From NCBI GenBank assembly GCA_017116025.1, contig JAFITR010000012.1:1-18091 (forward strand): a DNA stretch of 18,091 bases. The letters run 5' to 3'. This document shows positions 13,362-18,091 of this stretch, piece by piece. Positions within the stretch are counted from its first letter, which is position 1. Every line of letters starts with the position of its first letter. The position numbers were made by a program, and so were the translations under genes. The notes beneath the pieces are model-generated. The model did no database searches. It saw only the letters and a program-made list of their open reading frames with translations, and was not told the origin of the DNA. Origin of the DNA: Simkania negevensis (GTDB lineage: Bacteria > Chlamydiota > Chlamydiia > Chlamydiales > JAFITR01).

Positions 13362-13500
13362 GCGGACCAAAGGTCCTGCAAGCAGCTATAGCCTAGGTCG
13401 GAACGACGGGCCGAAGGCCCAAAGTGTAGGCCTAGGAGGCCTAGGTAAACGTAGAATACGATTCTGGTCTGAAGGACCATGCAGAGCGCCAACGGCTACA
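13362..13500 (+). repeat. Hairpin-rich RAYT-associated repeat, copy R4
   Basis: Plus-strand copy, nearly identical to R3 and inverted relative to it. It includes GCGGACCAAAGGTCCTGCA, CAGCTATAGCCTAGG, GGGCCGAAGGCCC (13409-13420), two AGGCCTAGG units, TGGTCTGAAGGACCA and the 22-bp end motif (13479-13500). It has no transposase fragment attached and ends 35 bases from the 3' end of the 1452-residue gene, whose transcript would run into its hairpins. Confidence 0.9.
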
Positions 13501-13534
13501 CTCCCAACGCCGCCCTTCTACGCCTCTTGCGTTA

Positions 13535-16500
13535 TCAAAAATTAAGAGCATCTTGAATTTTCTTCATCTCCGGGTCATCCCTCAGCTCTTGGACAAACTC
13601 TCTTATTCTTTGTTTTGTAGAGCTATAGTCGCTTACCTGAGCAGATTTACGCGCATCTAGAGACGTATAGGTTGTTCCGAATAGTATCTTCAAAACACTT
13701 TCCCACTCACTCCCCGCAGGCTCTGCGGCAGCAGGTGGCTTAGTAGGATCAAGTCCCACTTCCTGAGTTGCTTTGGGGGACAAATCCGAGATAATCTTCT
13801 TTAAAACCTGGCTTTTTTCTTCGGGCGACAAATCTTCTTTTCTACCTTGCGACTTGGCAAGTTCATTAAGATTAATTTTTTTGCTTATAATAGAAGCTCT
13901 CTTTTCCTCCAGCCCCTTCATTGCCGATGAAATAGCAAGAGGATCGCTGGCCTCCTTGGCCTTCATCAAGTTTTGAATCAGCGCTTCCACTGTAGGAATC
14001 GGTTGCGGCGGTGCTGCTGACGCGGCAGCAGCAGCCGCTTCTGGCTGCTCCACCACCGCTCCTTGCAGCAACGCAGAATCATCCACCACCTCTCCTGGTG
14101 GCACCACTGTTCCTAACAACGGCTGCTTCACAGACGTGTCGCCAGCTGGGCTTGCTGTTGTGGATGGAGGTAAGGCAGCTCGTATTTTGGTAGGCCCATA
14201 TTCCTCTCGCCTTGTAAAATCAAGACCTCGTTCATTCCCTTCCTGCCTCTCTGGCAACAACGATTCCCGGAGGGACGTTAGGCCGTCCTGCTCTTTTCCT
14301 ATTGGAAAAGGCACTGCTGCCGCTGCTGGGCGAGCTGCGACCTGCTTGGCAGCCTCAGTGATAACAAAATCGAAAAATCGTTGTTGTTCGGCATTAATGA
14401 GCTCAGCAGCATAATCTGGGAAGTTCTCCTGTAAGTATTCTTTGTGAGCTACGAAGGCTGCTAGGTTATCGAAATTTGCTAAAGATCTCATTGCAATATT
14501 TTTGCTTGCCTCCGGCATCTCTTGATATCGTTCCCCGAATACTCTTTGCAGTTCTCCACTCGCTTGCTTCATTACCTCTCTATTTTTCCTGACTTCGGCA
14601 TATTTCGACTTGACTTTTTCTGGTGCAACACCGAATACACTTTTTAAGGCTTCATTTTGCATTATGCGAGCAACAGCGGATTCAGGATCGAGGCCGTCTG
14701 ATTCAACATTTGCCGTACGAAAATGTTGGTTTAGGAGAGAGTCAAATTGTGCTTGCAATCTATTAGGAACCCCATGTCCTGCAGCAACTGCTGTGTGTTC
14801 ATCGGAGGTCATCTTTCCAAGGAGGTCGCGAACAACGATACGTGTTTCAATATTGTCAGGGTGCTCTGGATTGGTTGCAAGGATATCTCTACTGTTTGCT
14901 TGAATCTGGCGGCATCGCTCGAGAAGGGTGCGTTCGGATTCTGCATCGATAACTTGCATAGCAAGGACCCCTACTGGGTTTCCTGCAGAAGCAAGCAAAG
15001 CCCTCTGCACAAAGCGTGTAGTCAGCTCCGGATTATTTGCCTCCATCAGCTTAGCACAGTCTTCAACAGCACAGAGGTGCCGTATCATCTTGGGAGAGAT
15101 ACCAGCCTTCTCTAGGCTCGTTGCTATCTCAAGAGCCTCTTCAAGCTTCTCCGGATCGGTAGAATTTAACAGTTTTTCATAGTCTGTACGCAAGGTTTTA
15201 TACTGACCGAGATGAATATCGATCCTGTCACGGACCTCTGCAACGTATTTGCGTGCCAGGCCAGGGCTTGCATGCTCGTCAAAATATGCTTGATCAGAGA
15301 ATAAACGTGTAAGACCCAAGTTTATTCCTGTATCAACCATACCTGGTACGGATTTTTGGGTTTCCTCAAAAACCTGCTCCATCTGGGAACGCAACATGCT
15401 CCCTGCCATACGCCGAGATTCACCTTCGTTCAATGGCTGTGTAACAGGACGCCCTGCCAACATTTCATGAAGCATTCCGGAAAAACGCTGCTTGATAGCT
15501 ACATCAAGGCGCAAGCTTCCACTCTCAGTACTTTGGGTATCGTCCTTGGCATAGTTCTCTCCCGACAACGCCCTGGCAAGATCCTGCCCAACGAATCGAG
15601 ACGACATATCTGGGGTGGTAAAATCTGTTGGTTTGGGAATGTTTTTTACTGCATCAGCCAGCCCTTGAGAAAGCGCTGAAATAAGCCGTGCCGACTGATC
15701 TAAAGCTCCTTTTCGATGAAAATCGATAGCACTTTCCAGCTTGTTTTTAAACCAGCCTTTAACAGTGGCTTCTTTTGCCCCCTCCACCTTTCCATAGAGC
15801 GCGTTATATAACTTGAATTTTTGACGTGCAAACCATCCGACTTTAAAGTCGGATATATCACGCTGTACACCGTTCAAGTCTTTTTGCATCTCCAGCAGCC
15901 CTTTGAGCTCTGTCGAGCCTTCTAGAAAATCGTTATAGGCCCCTAAAACACCTTTTTCTTCTCTGCTTTTAAGATCCTCCATCCTCTGCCTAAATACTTT
16001 AAGCTGAAGAAGAATTCCGTCGCGATTTTTAGTTGCAGCACCGAGCGAGGGTGAGTTTTTCACAAGCTCCTCCAAGCGTCCTATCTGCCCTAGCACCTGC
16101 TGGCGCTCATCTTCAACAGCTCTACTCTGCTGCTCCGTGATCGGGCCGAACCCAGGGCCTATCCCCGTGATTCCCAGACCTTCCAGCTCTTGATCGAGCC
16201 TTTCTGCTTCGTGTATCGCTTGACGGATCGCAGTTCTAGTCTCGTCAATACTGCCTTTAAGTCTTCCCATTTCACCAGCAGGATGCGCCAGAAGTGATCC
16301 CCCCTCCTCTACAGAATATACTCCTGTTGCTAAATCCAGAGATTTCGACCATGTTTTTCCTCGGACTTCCATGTCAAATTCTTGATCAACAACCTCTTCA
16401 TATTGTTTCAACATTCGATCGATTTCAAAAGAAGAAGCAAGCCTCGGATTAACTTTGTCTGCCATAGAAGGAAGTTTAGCCATTAGCGGTTCACCAGCAG

Positions 16501-17893
16501 CCCGTACAGCTACCGCATCGGGCAACTGTTGTAGTTTTTTAAAATCCGAATATGTTTGTCCCACGCCAGCTGCGTATAATGCTTTCTCAGCGTTAGCATA
16601 CATCGTATCCAAATCGTCTGATTTGCCCTCAGCCATCTGTTTTTTAGCTTTTGCAACTTCATTCAACATCAGATTATGAATATCACGACACACCGCTCCC
16701 TCATCTGGAACTTCGCGACTAGCAGAAGAAACAAATCTTCGACAAGCAACATAAGTTTCTCCATCAGTATCTTGGTTAACGGAAGAAATCTCGATAACGG
16801 CAAATTTTCCTGACGACAATTTCGTAAAATATTTACTTGTTTCTGTTACGGCATCAGAATCAAGCTCTTTAACAAGCTTATAAGAAACTGTCCCCAACAG
16901 TCCAGTTACACGCTTATACAAAATACCTTTACTAAGAGCAACTTTCTCATAGTTCTCTGTTCCAAGATCTCCTTTGTCATAAAGAATCGTTAAAGAAATA
17001 GGTCTACCCGATGAAGGGTTTTCTAAAGTTTTAATATAGGAGTGGGCTGCCAACGCAAAAGGCAAACGTGCGCGCTCAATAGCGAGGCGATTGTTTTTTC
17101 TATTTTCAGCAGCTTTTTCTACCGAAGTTGACACCTCTACTGCAACGCTTTCGGTTTCCTTACCCGTATCGCGAACTTGATGCATTAAAGTTTCTCTACG
17201 AGTAATTAACTTGCCAATCCTTCCGATTAAGCCTTCCAACTGCTTCTTCAGAGCTTGAAGTTTTAGGTCGTTCGGACTCTTGACAAGTTTGGTTACTACC
17301 TCATCCAGCTTCTTTTCGAGCTTCTTTTGATCAGCGACGAGGCCGCCAGACACACCAGTCAACCGGCCACCCACCGCTGTGTGGAGCTGGGACATGTCCC
17401 TGCGCATATTATCAACACTGTCTCTTGTGTCGTATGTCTCTTGCTGGAGTCCCCGAACGGATTCGTTAACTGCTTCTTTTGTAGTACGATCGCCAGCCAT
17501 CCAGTTACGAAAATCACTAGAAAAGAAGCCGCCTAATGCAAAAGGGATTGCTGCAAAAAAGCGTTGAGCAACATCGCCCTTGGTCATCGTTTCATAAGCG
17601 GAGATACCCGCCCGCATAGGCTCTACGGTACCATAGCCAGGAGCTTGTTGCGTTGTTTTGCGCGCCCGACGCCATTGGGAGAGACGGTCTGTAACCGGAC
17701 TGGCTGCGTTCGGCAAATAGCCAAAGGAGCTTTGTGTATATCCGAAAGCCTCTCGTACTTTTTGTGTTTTCTGGTCCTCTGGGGAGAGTTCTTCTGATCT
17801 AACTGGTTGAGCAGTGCGGCTTCCATCGCCCAAGCCAAATTGTGGTGTTTTTCCAAAGGACGTATCACCACCACCTGTACTCGTCGTATCCAT
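13535..17893 (-). CDS. Very large coiled-coil protein of unknown function, putative secreted chlamydial protein
   Basis: 1452 residues, family not recognised. The N-terminus (1-110) is polar and Gly/Ser/Thr-rich without a signal peptide. A short hydrophobic stretch, RFFAAIPFALGGFF (111-124), is too weak for a confident membrane span. Long helical, charged regions rich in heptad-like Leu/Lys/Glu patterns follow, notably about 140-270 (KKLEKKLDEVV, LQALKKQLEGLIGRIGKL) and the central part (EAERLDQELEGL, QIGRLEELV, LKVFRQRMEDLKSREEK). Near the C-terminus lies an Ala/Pro-rich linker (VEQPEAAAAAASAAPPQPIP), then a small charged domain ending DDPEMKKIQDALNF. Size, lack of enzyme motifs and helical make-up recall secreted or structural chlamydial proteins, but this is inference. 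The start is very well supported by GGAGGGG just upstream of the ATG and by its own promoter. It stands alone, with no operon partner in the window. Confidence 0.85.
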   Translation of the reverse strand: MDTTSTGGGDTSFGKTPQFGLGDGSRTAQPVRSEELSPEDQKTQKVREAFGYTQSSFGYLPNAASPVTDRLSQWRRARKTTQQAPGYGTVEPMRAGISAYETMTKGDVAQRFFAAIPFALGGFFSSDFRNWMAGDRTTKEAVNESVRGLQQETYDTRDSVDNMRRDMSQLHTAVGGRLTGVSGGLVADQKKLEKKLDEVVTKLVKSPNDLKLQALKKQLEGLIGRIGKLITRRETLMHQVRDTGKETESVAVEVSTSVEKAAENRKNNRLAIERARLPFALAAHSYIKTLENPSSGRPISLTILYDKGDLGTENYEKVALSKGILYKRVTGLLGTVSYKLVKELDSDAVTETSKYFTKLSSGKFAVIEISSVNQDTDGETYVACRRFVSSASREVPDEGAVCRDIHNLMLNEVAKAKKQMAEGKSDDLDTMYANAEKALYAAGVGQTYSDFKKLQQLPDAVAVRAAGEPLMAKLPSMADKVNPRLASSFEIDRMLKQYEEVVDQEFDMEVRGKTWSKSLDLATGVYSVEEGGSLLAHPAGEMGRLKGSIDETRTAIRQAIHEAERLDQELEGLGITGIGPGFGPITEQQSRAVEDERQQVLGQIGRLEELVKNSPSLGAATKNRDGILLQLKVFRQRMEDLKSREEKGVLGAYNDFLEGSTELKGLLEMQKDLNGVQRDISDFKVGWFARQKFKLYNALYGKVEGAKEATVKGWFKNKLESAIDFHRKGALDQSARLISALSQGLADAVKNIPKPTDFTTPDMSSRFVGQDLARALSGENYAKDDTQSTESGSLRLDVAIKQRFSGMLHEMLAGRPVTQPLNEGESRRMAGSMLRSQMEQVFEETQKSVPGMVDTGINLGLTRLFSDQAYFDEHASPGLARKYVAEVRDRIDIHLGQYKTLRTDYEKLLNSTDPEKLEEALEIATSLEKAGISPKMIRHLCAVEDCAKLMEANNPELTTRFVQRALLASAGNPVGVLAMQVIDAESERTLLERCRQIQANSRDILATNPEHPDNIETRIVVRDLLGKMTSDEHTAVAAGHGVPNRLQAQFDSLLNQHFRTANVESDGLDPESAVARIMQNEALKSVFGVAPEKVKSKYAEVRKNREVMKQASGELQRVFGERYQEMPEASKNIAMRSLANFDNLAAFVAHKEYLQENFPDYAAELINAEQQRFFDFVITEAAKQVAARPAAAAVPFPIGKEQDGLTSLRESLLPERQEGNERGLDFTRREEYGPTKIRAALPPSTTASPAGDTSVKQPLLGTVVPPGEVVDDSALLQGAVVEQPEAAAAAASAAPPQPIPTVEALIQNLMKAKEASDPLAISSAMKGLEEKRASIISKKINLNELAKSQGRKEDLSPEEKSQVLKKIISDLSPKATQEVGLDPTKPPAAAEPAGSEWESVLKILFGTTYTSLDARKSAQVSDYSSTKQRIREFVQELRDDPEMKKIQDALNF

Positions 17894-17960
17894 ATTCCCC
17901 TCCTAAAATAGCTATACGTTTAACTTTTTACGTCTTGATTACCTATGTATGCCTTTAAAC

Positions 17961-17989
17961 ATTTTATTAGCAAGCGAAAGGTAAGTCAA
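17961..17989 (-). promoter_or_regulatory. Promoter of the 1452-residue gene
   Basis: On the minus strand: TTGACT (17984-17989), a 17-base spacer, TAAAAT (17961-17966). Both hexamers match the sigma70/sigma66 consensus at five of six positions. The leader is about 60 bases and ends in the Shine-Dalgarno sequence GGAGGGG. This is the best promoter in the window. Confidence 0.65.
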
Positions 17990-18033
17990 GGAATATTTTT
18001 ACAGTGTAGGCGTTAAGTAGGAAGTTGAGGGTT

Positions 18034-18091
18034 AGGGACAACCAGGGACAAAAAGGGACAAAAGGGACAGCAAGGACAGCAGGGACAACAG
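18034..18091. repeat. Short tandem repeat of AGGGACA units
   Basis: Six imperfect units of 8-10 bases built on (A)GGGACA, spaced by AACC, AAA, GCA or similar, continuing past the window edge. No gene is visible. It lies upstream of the promoter of the 1452-residue gene. Confidence 0.75.

Overview
The window most likely comes from a member of the Chlamydiota outside the Chlamydia genus, an amoeba-associated or 'environmental' chlamydia. The main clue is the block MreD-like membrane protein - folD - apbE at 3926-6422. From memory it matches the neighbourhood CT079-CT078-CT077 of Chlamydia trachomatis. Two further genes look host-directed: a degenerate kinase ending in a eukaryotic-type CaaX box, and a 1452-residue coiled-coil protein with no recognisable enzyme domain. 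The species cannot be fixed from sequence alone.

Layout. 1-186: repeat remnant, then a promoter. 187-663 (+): DoxX-family membrane protein, tail to tail with a minus-strand pair, an IspA-type prenyl diphosphate synthase (660-1592) and UDP-glucose 6-dehydrogenase (1555-2946), which overlap. 2947-3242: divergent control region with two long palindromes. 3243-6422 (+): polyprenyl-phosphate sugar phosphotransferase, MreD-like protein, FolD, and an ApbE-type flavin transferase broken by one base in a run of ten G. An inverted-repeat element lies on each side of the apbE body, and one arm of the first encodes the ApbE signal peptide.

6722-10447 (-): an operon of aminotransferase, glycerate 2-kinase, glyoxylate/hydroxypyruvate reductase and a small membrane protein. 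Its first three products could convert serine to 2-phosphoglycerate through hydroxypyruvate and D-glycerate, or run the other way. 10634-11809 (+): pseudokinase-like protein ending in CVIS, with two further cysteines just upstream, an arrangement like H-Ras. 11910-11984: tRNA-Pro(UGG).

12000-13502: a transposable-repeat region. It holds one intact Y1 (HUH) single-strand transposase of the RAYT/IS200-like type, a second transposase reduced to its first codons, and at least four copies of a roughly 140-bp repeat made of GAA-loop hairpins, in orientations + - - +. A compact head-to-head version sits 10 kb away, upstream of ugd. 13535-17893 (-): the 1452-residue protein, with a good sigma70/sigma66-type promoter at 17961-17989. 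18034-18091: short tandem GGGACA repeats running off the window.

The strongest candidates for something undescribed are the CaaX-tagged pseudokinase, the chlamydial RAYT/REPIN-like family, and the mobile repeat turned into a signal peptide on a phase-variable-looking apbE.
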